Positions 1-8,753 are shown, numbered from the stretch's first letter. The stretch: DNA of 64,000 nucleotides from Plantactinospora endophytica (GCF_016862915.1 NZ_BONW01000019.1:62001-126000); one strand, 5' to 3'. Notes: generated from the sequence alone by a model not told the origin. Numbers and translations: made by a program.

Positions 1-80
1 CGGGCAGCGACCCGACCAATCCAGAAAAGAACGACCCGCCTCCGCCTGGCCAGTCCGGGAACGAGTCGGAGCGGCCGTAA
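1..80 (+). CDS. 3' end of an unidentified gene (partial)
   Basis: An open frame enters from the left edge and ends at consecutive TAA and TGA codons (78-83). The visible tail is Pro-, Asn- and Glu-rich and ends GNESERP. Such disordered, proline-rich tails are usual for class A penicillin-binding proteins, which in many actinobacteria lie near the inositol-phosphate synthase gene, often with a PadR regulator between them. Too little is present to choose between these. The stop lies 24 bases before the ino1 start, so the genes are probably cotranscribed. Confidence 0.5.
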   Translation, partial: GSDPTNPEKNDPPPPGQSGNESERP

Positions 81-103
81 TGAGCAAAAAGGAGGCAAAC
101 GCG

Positions 104-1183
104 ATGGGATCCATCCGCGTCGCCATCGTCGGTGTGGGTAACTGCGCCTCGTCCCTGGTCCAGGGTGTCGAGTACTACCGAAACGCCGACCCCAACGACC
201 GCGTCCCCGGTCTCATGCACGTCACCTTCGGCGACTACCACGTCTCGGACGTCGAGTTTGTGGCGGCGTTCGACGTCGACGCCAAGAAGGTCGGCATGGA
301 CCTCGCCGAGGCGATGGTCGCCAGCGAGAACAACACCATCAAGCTGTGCGACGTGGCGCCGACCGGCGTACTCGTACAGCGCGGTCCGACCCTGGACGGG
401 CTGGGCCAGTACTACCGGGAGATCGTCGAGGAGTCCGACCGCGAGCCGGCCGACGTCGTCGCCGCGCTCCGCGAGGCCCGGGCCGACGTGGTGGTCTGCT
501 ACCTGCCGGTCGGCTCCGAGGAGGCCGCGAAGTTCTACGCGACGGCCGCCATCGAGGCGGGCTGCGCCTTCGTGAACGCGCTGCCGGTCTTCATCGCCTC
601 CGACCCGGCCTGGGCGCAGAAGTTCGTCGACGCCGGGCTGCCGATCGTCGGCGACGACATCAAGAGCCAGGTCGGCGCGACCATCGTGCACCGGGCGCTG
701 GCCAAGCTCTTCGAGGACCGGGGTGTCGAGCTGCTGCGCACGTACCAGCTCAACTTCGGCGGCAACATGGACTTCATGAACATGCTGGAGCGCAGCCGCC
801 TGATCTCCAAGAAGATCTCGAAGACGCAGTCGGTCACCTCCCAGGTGCCGCACGAGATCGCCAAGGGCGACGTGCACATCGGGCCGTCGGACCACGTGCC
901 GTGGCTGGACGACCGCAAGTGGGCGTACATCCGGCTGGAGGGGCGTTCCTTCGGTGACGTGCCGCTGAACGCGGAGCTGAAGCTCGAGGTCTGGGACTCG
1001 CCCAACTCGGCCGGCGTCATCATCGACGCGGTCCGGGCCGCGAAGATCGCCCTCGACCGGGGCATCGGTGGCCCGATCCTCTCGGCGTCGAGCTACTTCA
1101 TGAAGTCGCCGCCGGAGCAGTACGCCGACCACGACGCCCACCAGGCCGTCGAGGACTTCATCGCCGGCACGATCGAGCGCTGA
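104..1183 (+). CDS. ino1: inositol-3-phosphate synthase
   Basis: Converts D-glucose 6-phosphate to 1D-myo-inositol 3-phosphate with catalytic NAD, the first step towards phosphatidylinositol and mycothiol in actinobacteria. The protein is 359 residues from the chosen start, normal for the short actinobacterial form. It opens with a Rossmann nucleotide-binding strand and loop ([14 protein letters not shown]) and contains the conserved [15 protein letters not shown] and [13 protein letters not shown] segments. The ATG at 104 is preferred because AAGGAGG (89-95) lies 8 bases upstream; an in-frame ATG at 80 would overlap the preceding stop. A hairpin terminator follows directly. Confidence 0.95.
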   Translation: MGSIRVAIVGVGNCASSLVQGVEYYRNADPNDRVPGLMHVTFGDYHVSDVEFVAAFDVDAKKVGMDLAEAMVASENNTIKLCDVAPTGVLVQRGPTLDGLGQYYREIVEESDREPADVVAALREARADVVVCYLPVGSEEAAKFYATAAIEAGCAFVNALPVFIASDPAWAQKFVDAGLPIVGDDIKSQVGATIVHRALAKLFEDRGVELLRTYQLNFGGNMDFMNMLERSRLISKKISKTQSVTSQVPHEIAKGDVHIGPSDHVPWLDDRKWAYIRLEGRSFGDVPLNAELKLEVWDSPNSAGVIIDAVRAAKIALDRGIGGPILSASSYFMKSPPEQYADHDAHQAVEDFIAGTIER

Positions 1184-1199
1184 CCCGTACCACGCGAGC

Positions 1200-1229
1200 G
1201 GGGGTCGGACCGGGAACGGTCCGGCCCCC
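1200..1229. terminator. hairpin terminator between convergent ino1 and ogt
   Basis: A 13-bp stem, GGGGGTCGGACCG (1200-1212) against CGGTCCGGCCCCC (1217-1229), has one G-U type pair and a 4-base loop. It lies between two convergent genes and can serve both. There is no clear U-tract, as is common in high-GC actinobacteria. Confidence 0.75.
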
Positions 1230-1267
1230 GCCGCCGTTTCCGGGAGGTCGGTGCGATCGGGCGGAGG

Positions 1268-1771
1268 TCAGGTCCAGGCGCGCTCGAAGGCGACCCTCGC
1301 CTCCAGCTCCAGCAACTGGCGCTTCCGGGGCAGTCCGCCGCCGAACCCGACCAACTTGCCGCCGGCACCGACGATCCGGTGACAGGGAACGATGACCGGG
1401 ATCGGGTTGCGGTTGCAGGCCACCCCCACGGCCCGGGCCGCCCCCGGATCACCCACCACGGACGCGATCTCGCCGTAGGTGCGCGTCTCGCCGTACGGGA
1501 TCTTCGACATCTCGGTCCAGACCGCGCGCTCGAAGGCCGAGCCCCGGCGTACCGACAGCGGCACGCCGAACTCCGTCAACGTCCCGGCGAAGTACGCCCG
1601 CAGCTCGGCGACCGCCGTCGCCAACTCGGCGGCGTCCGGGGCGGGCAACTCGGCCAGCGCGGTGGCCGGCACTGCCGCCTCCACCGGCCCGAAGTGCACG
1701 CCACAGATGCCGACGTCGTCGACTCCGACGGAGAGTTCCCCGATCGGGGAGTCGAGCACGGTCCAGCGCAT
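1268..1771 (-). CDS. ogt: methylated-DNA--protein-cysteine S-methyltransferase
   Basis: Suicide DNA-repair protein that transfers the methyl group from O6-methylguanine (and O4-methylthymine) to its own cysteine. The active-site block reads VIVPCHRIVG and is followed by GKLVGFGGGLPRKRQLLELE, both family hallmarks. The DNA-recognition helix region (YGETRTYGEIASVVG, then ARAVGVACNRNPIPV) is intact. It is 167 residues from ATG 1771, the usual length for the stand-alone enzyme without an Ada regulatory domain. An in-frame ATG at 1786 is possible, but GGAG spaced about 9 bases from 1771 favours the shorter form. Convergent with ino1. Confidence 0.93.
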   Translation of the reverse strand: MRWTVLDSPIGELSVGVDDVGICGVHFGPVEAAVPATALAELPAPDAAELATAVAELRAYFAGTLTEFGVPLSVRRGSAFERAVWTEMSKIPYGETRTYGEIASVVGDPGAARAVGVACNRNPIPVIVPCHRIVGAGGKLVGFGGGLPRKRQLLELEARVAFERAWT

Positions 1772-1826
1772 CCCACCATTCTCCACCCGCGACCGAGTGG
1801 TCCGGCCGGCGCCGGCCGGACCACTC

Positions 1827-1864
1827 TTGGTGATGCGGTTGGCACCTGCTAACTTTACTTAGCA
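1827..1864 (+). promoter_or_regulatory. candidate promoter and operator of the ArsR-type gene
   Basis: A -35-like TTGGTG (1827-1832) lies 17 bases before a TAACTT -10-like hexamer (1850-1855). The -10 overlaps a perfect inverted repeat TGCTAA (1847-1852) and TTAGCA (1859-1864) with a 6-base spacer. The expected transcription start falls at or within a few bases of the GTG at 1866, so the message may be leaderless, and a regulator bound to the repeat would block polymerase. Autoregulation by the adjacent ArsR-type protein is inferred. Confidence 0.5.
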
Positions 1865-1865
1865 T

Positions 1866-2234
1866 GTGCAGGTTTTCGTTATGAGTCGGGCCGGCCCGAA
1901 CGGCGACGACCTGGTCCGGATGCTGGCCACCCTGGCCAACCCGCACCGGATACGGGTCATCGCGGCCCTGGTCCGTGGACGCAACTACGTGAGTCAACTG
2001 GCCCGCGAGTTGGGCATCAGCCGGGCGCTGCTACAGGTCCACCTGCGGAAGCTGGAGACCGCCGGCCTGGTGTCGGCACACCTGGAACTCTCCGAGGACG
2101 GTAAGGCGATGAAGTTCTACGAGGTCAACCAGTTCGACGTACGGCTGACGCCGGACGAGCTGGAGGCGGCGGCGCGGACGCTGACCCCTCCGGAGCCGGG
2201 CGGGCGGGACGCCGAGGAGGGATCAGGGGCATGA
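1866..2234 (+). CDS. ArsR-like winged-helix transcriptional regulator
   Basis: A 122-residue single-domain DNA-binding protein. The winged-helix domain spans about residues 12-90: MLATLANPHRIRVIAALV (helix 1), YVSQLARELGISRALLQVHLRKLE (helix-turn-helix) and a short wing. No metal-binding cysteine pair is visible, so it is not an obvious arsenic or heavy-metal sensor. It starts with GTG at 1866; an in-frame ATG at 1881 is an alternative. The stop overlaps the start of the next gene by four bases (ATGA), indicating translational coupling with the small membrane protein downstream. A palindrome over the probable -10 suggests autorepression. Confidence 0.85.
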   Translation: MQVFVMSRAGPNGDDLVRMLATLANPHRIRVIAALVRGRNYVSQLARELGISRALLQVHLRKLETAGLVSAHLELSEDGKAMKFYEVNQFDVRLTPDELEAAARTLTPPEPGGRDAEEGSGA

Positions 2235-2500
2235 GTGAACACGACTGGACCGAGGTGGTCGGCGCGTTCGGCGTCTTCGCGCTGATCATCACGGTGGTGA
2301 CCACGACCATCATCCAGATCGCCCGCACCAAGCGGACGAAGATGGCGGCCGGCCGCAAGGAGGACTACCGGAAACTCGCCGAGACGGCGGTACGGGCCCA
2401 GGAGGGCACCGAGCACCGGTTGGCGGAGCTGGGCAGCCGGCTGGCCAGCATGGAAGCCCGGATGACCTCGCTCGAACGGGTTCTCAAAGACGTCGAATAG
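2231..2500 (+). CDS. small membrane protein with coiled-coil tail
   Basis: An 89-residue protein of unknown function. One transmembrane helix lies at about residues 8-30 (VVGAFGVFALIITVVTTTIIQ), then a basic stretch (RTKRTKM) and an alpha-helical tail rich in Glu, Arg, Leu and Ala (HRLAELGSRLASMEARMTSL) that looks like a coiled coil. By the positive-inside rule the tail should be cytoplasmic. Coupled to the ArsR-like gene by a 4-base overlap, so the two probably form a regulator/effector pair; whether the coiled coil touches the regulator is not known. Confidence 0.8.
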   Translation: MSEHDWTEVVGAFGVFALIITVVTTTIIQIARTKRTKMAAGRKEDYRKLAETAVRAQEGTEHRLAELGSRLASMEARMTSLERVLKDVE

Positions 2501-2640
2501 GCCACGGGCTCGGGACGGAGGCGTCCTCGCCGAGCAGTCGGACTCCGCTGCCGTCGAGGAACTCGTGGGGCGGTCACCGACTACCACCCCGACGCAACCG
2601 CATCTCGGGAACGTCGGGCAACGCCCGGCCGACCGCCGGC

Positions 2641-2705
2641 CCTGGGCCGTCGAGCGCCAACTCGACGGCCCAGGAGGAAGAAGCACCACCTCGCCCTCGG
2701 GCGAG
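2641..2705 (+). terminator. tandem hairpins before the secreted hydrolase gene
   Basis: A perfect 14-bp stem, CCTGGGCCGTCGAG (2641-2654) with CTCGACGGCCCAGG (2661-2674) and a 6-base loop, is followed by a 7-bp stem CTCGCCC (2690-2696) with GGGCGAG (2699-2705). The first probably terminates the ArsR operon. Because both lie 42-106 bases before the hydrolase start, they could instead be part of its leader. The rest of the 2501-2746 gap shows no gene. Confidence 0.5.
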
Positions 2706-2746
2706 TTCTCAGCGCAACGCTCCTTCGGCAGAAAGGACAGCACTTG

Positions 2747-4306
2747 ATGCTGCCCAGAAGCAAGCCGCCCGGCCCCGGTGCGGCACCCCGGGCCACCCGC
2801 CGCCGGACGTCCGGCGTCGTCGCCGTACTGGCCGGCGTCGCCGCGACGGTCGCGACCCTCGCCCCGCCGGCACTGGCGGCGCCGCCGGACGGGGCGACAC
2901 CGGCTCGCGGCGGCACGGTGCCGGCAACGGCCGTCGACTGGCACCCCTGCCCCGGGGAGAACGACGCGCAGTGCGGCACGCTGTCCGTACCGGTCGACTG
3001 GGACCACCCGGGCGGCCCCACCTTCGAGCTGGCCCTGGCCCGGACCGTCGCCACCGACCCGGCCGCCAGGGTCGGCACGCTGTTCTTCGGTCCCGGCGGC
3101 CCGGGGGACTCCGGCGTCGAGCGGATCGTCGACGGGATCGGCCGGTTCGGCCCCGAGCTGCGCGAGCGGTTCGACATCGTCAGCTTCGACCCGCGCGGGG
3201 TGGGCCGGAGCAGTCCGGTGCGCTGTTCGGCCGAGCTGCTGGCCCGGCGTCCGGCACCGGTGCTGACCAGCCAGGCCGACTTCGACGCCACGGTGGCGTA
3301 CAACCGGCAGCTCCGGGCGGACTGCCGGGTCCGGACCGGACCGGTCTTCGACCACGCCGACACGTCGAGCATGGCCCGCGACGTGGACGCCGTACGGGCC
3401 GCCCTCGGCGAGCCGAAGCTGACCTACCACGGCAGTTCGTACGGCACCCTGCTCGGCCAGCGGTACGCCGAACTCTTCCCGCACCGGGTCCGCGCGATGG
3501 TGCTGGAGAGCGTGATGGACCACAGTCTCGGCACCCGGGACTTCCTGAACACCTCGACCGCCGCCGCACAGGACTCGTTCGACGCGTTCGTGGACTGGTG
3601 CGACCGGACCGAGAGCTGTGCCCTGCACGGGCGGGACGTCCGGGCGACCTGGGCCGAGCTGCTCGCCCGGGCCGGCCGAGGCGAGGTGCCGGACCCGAAG
3701 AACCCGGCGGCCACGCTGACGCCGTACGCGCTCAGCGGGTTCCTCGCGCCCCGGGCCCTCTACGACCCCGACTACGCCGACCTCGCCCAGACCATCGCCG
3801 CGCTCTCCGCGCCGACGTCCGGCCCGGCCAGCACGGCACCGACCGGTGACCGGACCCGGGCGGAACAGCCGACCAGGGTCAACCCGCTGGCGATCGCCTG
3901 CCGGGACTGGCACCTGCCGATCCGGGACTACCGGGAGTACGCCGCCCAGGTACGGGAGATGGCCCGGATCGGAACCGACCTGCCGTACCCGCAGGCGCTG
4001 GCGGTGGTGGAGTCGTGCCTCGGCAGCCCTCCGGTCGAGCACCCGCAGCACCGGTTGCGGGTCGACACCGATCGACCGCTGCTGCTGCTCAACTCGGTGC
4101 ACGACCCGGCCACCGGGCACGACTGGGCCACCGGCGTCGCCCGGCAGCTCGGCCGGCACGGGGTACTGCTCACGTACGAAGGCGCGGGCCACGGCGTCTA
4201 CTCCGCCACGGCGTGTACCCGGAGCACGGTGGACCGCTACCTGGTCGACCTGGTCGTACCGGCCCGGGGTGCCAGTTGCCCGGCCGCCGCCGAGCCGGGG
4301 GTGTGA
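2747..4306 (+). CDS. secreted alpha/beta hydrolase, TAP-like (tripeptidyl aminopeptidase family)
   Basis: An exported serine hydrolase of 519 residues. The N-terminus is basic then hydrophobic (TSGVVAVLAGVAATVATLAPPALA), a signal peptide with cleavage expected near residue 45. The oxyanion-side motif FFGPGGPGDSG, the strand FDPRGVGRSSPVRC, the nucleophile elbow GSSYGT and the C-terminal histidine region GAGHGVY are all present, and the TAP-like C-terminal domain holds paired cysteines. Relatives cleave N-terminal tripeptides or activate secreted proteins; the substrate is unknown here. ATG 2747 is used because AAAGGA lies about 9 bases upstream; TTG 2744 is also in frame. Followed by a strong terminator hairpin. 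Confidence 0.9.
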   Translation: MLPRSKPPGPGAAPRATRRRTSGVVAVLAGVAATVATLAPPALAAPPDGATPARGGTVPATAVDWHPCPGENDAQCGTLSVPVDWDHPGGPTFELALARTVATDPAARVGTLFFGPGGPGDSGVERIVDGIGRFGPELRERFDIVSFDPRGVGRSSPVRCSAELLARRPAPVLTSQADFDATVAYNRQLRADCRVRTGPVFDHADTSSMARDVDAVRAALGEPKLTYHGSSYGTLLGQRYAELFPHRVRAMVLESVMDHSLGTRDFLNTSTAAAQDSFDAFVDWCDRTESCALHGRDVRATWAELLARAGRGEVPDPKNPAATLTPYALSGFLAPRALYDPDYADLAQTIAALSAPTSGPASTAPTGDRTRAEQPTRVNPLAIACRDWHLPIRDYREYAAQVREMARIGTDLPYPQALAVVESCLGSPPVEHPQHRLRVDTDRPLLLLNSVHDPATGHDWATGVARQLGRHGVLLTYEGAGHGVYSATACTRSTVDRYLVDLVVPARGASCPAAAEPGV

Positions 4307-4350
4307 CGGGCGGCGACCGTAGTCGCCGGGCACCGGCGACGTCGACGATC

Positions 4351-4390
4351 CGGGAGCGGGACGCCCGTCAGCGCGGGCGGCCCGCTCCCG
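4351..4390 (+). terminator. hairpin terminator after the hydrolase
   Basis: CGGGAGCGGG (4351-4360) pairs perfectly with CCCGCTCCCG (4381-4390), and an inner GCCCG/CGGGC pair lies in the loop. It lies 45 bases past the hydrolase stop and ahead of the tetR operator. Confidence 0.7.
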
Positions 4391-4461
4391 ACCCGTATTC
4401 GCAGAGTCGGAAGGGTCGGCCGGAGCCGGCGAGCACGTCTCCAGTTACCCGGGTCACACTC

Positions 4462-4495
4462 TGACCGATCGGTCAACTCTCTGACCGATCGGTCA
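4462..4495 (+). promoter_or_regulatory. two tandem 14-bp palindromic operators (TetR type)
   Basis: TGACCGATCGGTCA occurs twice, at 4462-4475 and 4482-4495, each a perfect palindrome. The repeat distance is 20 bp, about two helical turns, so two dimers would sit on one face of the DNA. The sites end 20 bases before the tetR start codon. Sites of this form are typical TetR-family autoregulatory operators; binding by the adjacent regulator is inferred. Confidence 0.85.
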
Positions 4496-4514
4496 GGCAT
4501 GCTCGGGGGCGGAG

Positions 4515-5111
4515 GTGAGCCGGCGGATGGTGCGCAACAGCAGGACCCGGGACGAGATTCTGGTCGTCGCGGCGCGACAGTTCGCCCGGATGGGCTTCAA
4601 GGGCACCTCGCTGCACGACATCGCGGTCGAGGTGGGCTGCTCGAAAGCCACCCTGCTGTACCACTTCGACAGCAAGGAGGCGATCCTGCTGGCGCTGGTG
4701 GCGCCCGCCGCCCGCGACCTGGCCGGCCTCGACGCCCGGCTCGACGGACTCGACGCCGAGAACGCCCGGGAGGCCGCCATCGACGGCTTCGTCGACCTGG
4801 TGCTGACCTACCGGCGTGAGGTCGCCCTGATCTACGACGACCCGGCGCACCTGCTCGAACAGCCGGCGTTCGCCGACATCCGCCCGATCACCGCCCGGCT
4901 GGTCGACGCCGTCGCCGGCCGGTCCACCGACCCGGCCGACCAGATCGCCGCCGAGGTACTGCTCGCCGGAATCTCCGCGATCGTCATCGAGCGCACCGCC
5001 GACCACGACGGCGTACTCCGCCCGGCACTCCTCCGGGTGGCCCGCCGCGCACTGCGGCCGGAGGCCGGCGTACCCGCCGCCCAATCCGTCCCCGAGGCCG
5101 ATCGATCGTGA
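4515..5111 (+). CDS. TetR-family transcriptional repressor
   Basis: A 198-residue regulator. The N-terminal HTH domain covers about residues 10-57 ([32 protein letters not shown]... with recognition helix SKATLLYHF). The remainder is the variable ligand-binding and dimerisation domain. GTG 4515 is used; ATG 4527 with GGAGG 11 bases upstream is an alternative. Two identical palindromes lie just upstream, and an MMPL transporter lies 90 bases downstream on the same strand, so the likely role is ligand-responsive repression of itself and the transporter. The ligand is not predictable. Confidence 0.92.
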   Translation: MSRRMVRNSRTRDEILVVAARQFARMGFKGTSLHDIAVEVGCSKATLLYHFDSKEAILLALVAPAARDLAGLDARLDGLDAENAREAAIDGFVDLVLTYRREVALIYDDPAHLLEQPAFADIRPITARLVDAVAGRSTDPADQIAAEVLLAGISAIVIERTADHDGVLRPALLRVARRALRPEAGVPAAQSVPEADRS

Positions 5112-5201
5112 GATCGACACCGGACGACGACCGGCACTCCTGACCACATCCGCAGCCACCCCCTCGACCGCACGTCCGACCCCTCGACCAAAGGAAGCGA
5201 C

Positions 5202-7397
5202 ATGGCGACCCTCCTCTACCGACTAGGCCGGGCCTCGTTCCGGCACCGCCGGCTCGTGGTGGTCCTCTGGCTCGTCCTGCTGGCCGCGCTCGGCGGAGCC
5301 GCGGTGGCGTTCATGGGCCCGACGTCGACCAACTTCTCCATCCCCGGCACCGAGTCGCAGCGGGCCATCGACGCGCTGAAGCGGGAGTTCCCGGAGGCGA
5401 GCGGGGCCACCGGCACGATCGTGGTCGCCGCGCCCGAGGGCCAGCAGCTCGGCACCCCGGAACGTCAGGCGGCAGTGGCCGACCTGGTACGCGAGGCCGG
5501 CACCCTGCCCGGCGTGGTCGGCGCGCTCGACCCGTTCGCCACCCGGGCGGTCTCGCAGGACGGCCGGTACGCGCTGATCCAGGTGCAGTTCTCGAAGCAG
5601 GCCGACGAGATCACCGAGACGCAGCGCGAGGCGTACGAAGAGACCGGCTCGGCCGCGACGACGGCCGGGTTGCGGGTCGAACACGGCGGCGAGGTGATGT
5701 CCAGCGTGCCCGAGGTGGGCGGCACAGAGGGCATCGGCGTGGTCATCGCGCTGGTCGTACTGGTCGTGACGCTGGGCTCCCTGGTCGCGGCCGGGATGAC
5801 CATGCTCAACGCGCTGATCGGGGTCGGCGCCGGAATGGCCGGCCTGTACGCGCTCAGCAGCACCATGGAGCTGACCAGTACCGCACCCGTGCTCGCCCTG
5901 ATGCTCGGCCTCGCGGTCGGGATCGACTACTCGCTCTTCATCACCTCGCGCTACCGGCAGAACCTGCTCGAAGACCTGGCGCCCGAGGAGGCGGCCGGCC
6001 GGGCGATCGGCACCGCCGGCTCGGCGGTGCTCTTCGCCGGGGTCACCGTGGTGATCGCGCTGGCCGGGCTGGCCGTGGTCAACATCCCGTTCCTGACCAT
6101 CATGGGGCTGGCCGCCGCCGGCACCGTCGCGGTCGCCGTACTCGTGGCGTTGACGCTGCTGCCCGCGCTGCTCGGCTTCGCCGGCCGGCGCATCCTGCCC
6201 CGCCGGCTGCGGCGGGACGAAACCGCCGTGGCCCCGGCCGCCGAGGCGGAGGGGTTCGGGTTCCGCTGGGCCCGGCTGGTCATCCGGCTGCGGGTACCGC
6301 TGATCCTGGTCGCCGTGCTCGGCCTCGGCGCGCTGGCGCTGCCGGCCGCCGACATGCGGGTCGCGCTGCCGGACCACGGCACCGCCCCGCACGGTACGCC
6401 GCAGCGCGCCGCCGCCGACCTGATCACCGAGGGCTTCGGGCCCGGGTTCAACAACCGCCTCGCGCTGGTGGTGTCGAGCGACTCGGCCGAGCGGACCGCC
6501 ACGGTCGCCCAGGAGGTCACCGCCGCCGTCCAGGGCACCGAGAACCTGCTCGCGGTCAGCCCGCCGAACCTGAGCCGGGACAATCTGACCGCCCTGCTGG
6601 CGGTGATCCCGACCACCGGCCCGACCGATCCGGCCACCGAGACGCTGGTGCACGCGATCCGGGACAAGGTCGGCCCGATCGACGGCACCGCCGGTACCGA
6701 CGTGTCGCTGACCGGCCAGACGGCGGTCGGCATCGACGTCTCGGAGAAGCTCGCCGACGCGATGCCGTGGTACCTGCTGCTGGTGGTCGGGCTGTCGGTA
6801 CTGCTGCTGATGCTGGTGTTCCGGTCGCTGCTGGTGCCGTTGAAGGCGGCGCTGGGCTTCCTGCTCACCGTCGGCGCCACCTTCGGGCTCACCGTGCTGG
6901 TCTTCCAGCAGGGCCACCTCAGTGAGCTGGTCGGGCTGGACACCCCGGGGCCGCTGGTCAGCTTCCTGCCGATCCTGCTGATCGGCATCCTGTTCGGGCT
7001 GGCGATGGACTACGAGGTCTTCCTGGTCTCCCGGATGCGGGAGGACTTCGTACACGGTGACACCCCGACCCAGGCCACCGTCAACGGGATGGGGCACGGC
7101 GCCCGGGTGGTCACCGCCGCCGCGCTCATCATGACCTCGGTCTTCGCCGGCTTCATCCTGCTCGACGACCCGGTGATCAAGTCGATGGGCTTCGCCCTGG
7201 CCATCGGGGTGGCGATCGACGCCTTCGTGGTCCGGATGACGATCGTGCCGGCGGTGATCTCGCTGCTCGGCCGGAGCGCCTGGTGGCTGCCGGGCTGGCT
7301 GTCGAAGATCCTGCCCAACGTCGACATCGAGGGTGAGCGGCTGCGCCGGCACCTGGCCGACGAGCCGGTGCAGGAGAAGGTACCCGCCGGGGTCTGA
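5202..7397 (+). CDS. MMPL/RND-family membrane transporter
   Basis: A 731-residue inner-membrane transporter of the MmpL class (proton-driven export of lipids, siderophores or drugs). It has the two-fold RND architecture: a helix near residue 15-35, an extracytoplasmic porter domain, then a helix cluster (about residues 170-320) with GIDYSLFITSRYR, and a second half with helices at about 370, 515-700 and AMDYEVFLVSRMRE. The two Asp-Tyr pairs correspond to the proton-relay residues of MmpL proteins. The start ATG has AAAGGAAG upstream. It is downstream of the TetR gene and ends at a terminator hairpin shared with the convergent gene. Confidence 0.93.
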   Translation: MATLLYRLGRASFRHRRLVVVLWLVLLAALGGAAVAFMGPTSTNFSIPGTESQRAIDALKREFPEASGATGTIVVAAPEGQQLGTPERQAAVADLVREAGTLPGVVGALDPFATRAVSQDGRYALIQVQFSKQADEITETQREAYEETGSAATTAGLRVEHGGEVMSSVPEVGGTEGIGVVIALVVLVVTLGSLVAAGMTMLNALIGVGAGMAGLYALSSTMELTSTAPVLALMLGLAVGIDYSLFITSRYRQNLLEDLAPEEAAGRAIGTAGSAVLFAGVTVVIALAGLAVVNIPFLTIMGLAAAGTVAVAVLVALTLLPALLGFAGRRILPRRLRRDETAVAPAAEAEGFGFRWARLVIRLRVPLILVAVLGLGALALPAADMRVALPDHGTAPHGTPQRAAADLITEGFGPGFNNRLALVVSSDSAERTATVAQEVTAAVQGTENLLAVSPPNLSRDNLTALLAVIPTTGPTDPATETLVHAIRDKVGPIDGTAGTDVSLTGQTAVGIDVSEKLADAMPWYLLLVVGLSVLLLMLVFRSLLVPLKAALGFLLTVGATFGLTVLVFQQGHLSELVGLDTPGPLVSFLPILLIGILFGLAMDYEVFLVSRMREDFVHGDTPTQATVNGMGHGARVVTAAALIMTSVFAGFILLDDPVIKSMGFALAIGVAIDAFVVRMTIVPAVISLLGRSAWWLPGWLSKILPNVDIEGERLRRHLADEPVQEKVPAGV

Positions 7398-7410
7398 GCA
7401 CCGCCCCACC

Positions 7411-7452
7411 GTGGCCTGTCGACCTCCTCGTCCGAGGCGGTCGGCAGGCCAC
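7411..7452. terminator. long bidirectional terminator hairpin
   Basis: GTGGCCTGTCGACC (7411-7424) pairs with GGTCGGCAGGCCAC (7439-7452) with one G-U type pair, and the loop itself folds (CCTCG/CGAGG). Located 13 bases past the MMPL stop and facing the convergent phosphotransferase gene. Confidence 0.85.
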
Positions 7453-7536
7453 TTCGCATCACCGGCCGCCGGAGTCGACTCGGTCCGGAAGCGTCGCCGA
7501 CGCCCGCTCGGTCCGGGAAGGGTCGCCGGTGTCGGC

Positions 7537-8577
7537 TCAGTCCGGAAAGGACAGTGCGCGCTCGGTGTGGTACGCCGCGATGCCGCGCATGACGTCGCGG
7601 TCGGGGAAGTCGCCGTCGAGCAACCGCAGCGGGCCGGCGACCAGCGACAGGTGTTGGGCGAGCCGATAGAGGCGCAGTCGCCGCTCGTCGAGTCCGTCGA
7701 CGGCCAGCGGGTGGTAGTGCACGCCGAACCGCAGCCGCAGGAAGACGTGCTCCCACTCGACGTCGAAGTACATCAGCCCCTCGATGTCGATCAACACCGG
7801 AGCGCCGTCGCCGTCCACCAGTACGTGATCCGGCCCGAGTTCACCGTGGATCAGCCCGTACGTCGGGCGCGGCGCGATCCCGTCGGCCAGCCCGCGCAGC
7901 AGTTCGGTCAGCCGTACCCGGTCCCGGGCGAGGCGGTCGTCCCGACCGGCGGCCTCGGCAAGGTCGCCCAGCGCCCGGTCCAGCACCACGTCGACCGCCG
8001 ACCGCTGCGCGGGCGCCGGCCCGGCCGACCGGGCCAGTGTCGCCACCTTGCCGGGCCGGGTCCCCTGCCGGCCGTGCATCGCGGTCAGTGCCTCGGCCAG
8101 CCGGGTCACGGTGCCGGCCACCGCCGTCGGATCCGTTGCCAACCGCCGCTCCAGGTTCGGCCCCGGCACGTCCTCGACCAGCGCGACGTCGGCCGGGAAC
8201 CGGCTCCGGCTCCGGTCCAGCAGCAGGATCTCGGGGGTACGGACCCCGGCGGCGACGAGTTCGGCGTTGGCCGCCGCGAAGAGTTCACTGTCGGAGGCGT
8301 CCGCGAGCGCACCGTCCGACGGTTCATCGCCGCCCTGCGACAGTTCGTCGCCGCCCTCCGACGATTCGTCGCCGGTCGTGCCCGGCCGGGCGGGCCAGTA
8401 GTTCTCGTCGGCACTCCACACGTAGCCGACCACCGTGCTCCGGTCGTCCAGGGTGAGCCGGTAGACGCCCTTCTTCGTACCGCCGCGCAGCCGGGTCAGG
8501 CCGTCGACGCGCCGGTCCGAGCCGAGACCGGCGCGTACCACCTCGGCGAGCCGTTCCCGGTCGGCGAAGTCCCGCAT
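7537..8577 (-). CDS. aminoglycoside phosphotransferase-fold protein
   Basis: A 346-residue protein of the APH/choline-kinase fold. N-lobe features include a Gly-rich LRGGTKKGVYRL loop. The catalytic loop reads LIHGELGPDHVLV and the metal-binding motif reads VLIDIEGLMYFD. The classical motif is HGDxxxxN followed by DxD, so the catalytic Asp is Glu and the Asn is His here. Activity is therefore uncertain; a fructosamine-kinase-like or altered phosphotransferase role is possible, and antibiotic resistance should not be assumed. Residues about 73-105 are a Ser/Asp/Gly-rich low-complexity insertion. Convergent with MMPL and divergent from the sigma-factor gene. Confidence 0.8.
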   Translation of the reverse strand: MRDFADRERLAEVVRAGLGSDRRVDGLTRLRGGTKKGVYRLTLDDRSTVVGYVWSADENYWPARPGTTGDESSEGGDELSQGGDEPSDGALADASDSELFAAANAELVAAGVRTPEILLLDRSRSRFPADVALVEDVPGPNLERRLATDPTAVAGTVTRLAEALTAMHGRQGTRPGKVATLARSAGPAPAQRSAVDVVLDRALGDLAEAAGRDDRLARDRVRLTELLRGLADGIAPRPTYGLIHGELGPDHVLVDGDGAPVLIDIEGLMYFDVEWEHVFLRLRFGVHYHPLAVDGLDERRLRLYRLAQHLSLVAGPLRLLDGDFPDRDVMRGIAAYHTERALSFPD

Positions 8578-8753
8578 CAGCTACCCCCGTCCGGCCGGGC
8601 TCGGACGATACCCGGTCGTGACGGATTCGGCGGTGCGTTTACGGTCGGTGCCGGCGGCGCCCGTCACCACTGACGATGCCGCTGGTCAGAACGTTGTCCG
8701 AGGGAGGCAAACTTTTCCCGGTCCCCGGCGTCGGAGAGAGCGGGAGGTGTGTC

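Noticed and set aside
5223-7409. Very long minus-strand open frame (728 codons) opposite the MMPL gene
   Set aside because: The translation is Gly/Arg/His/Gln-rich without domains; it is the antisense shadow of a GC-biased gene.
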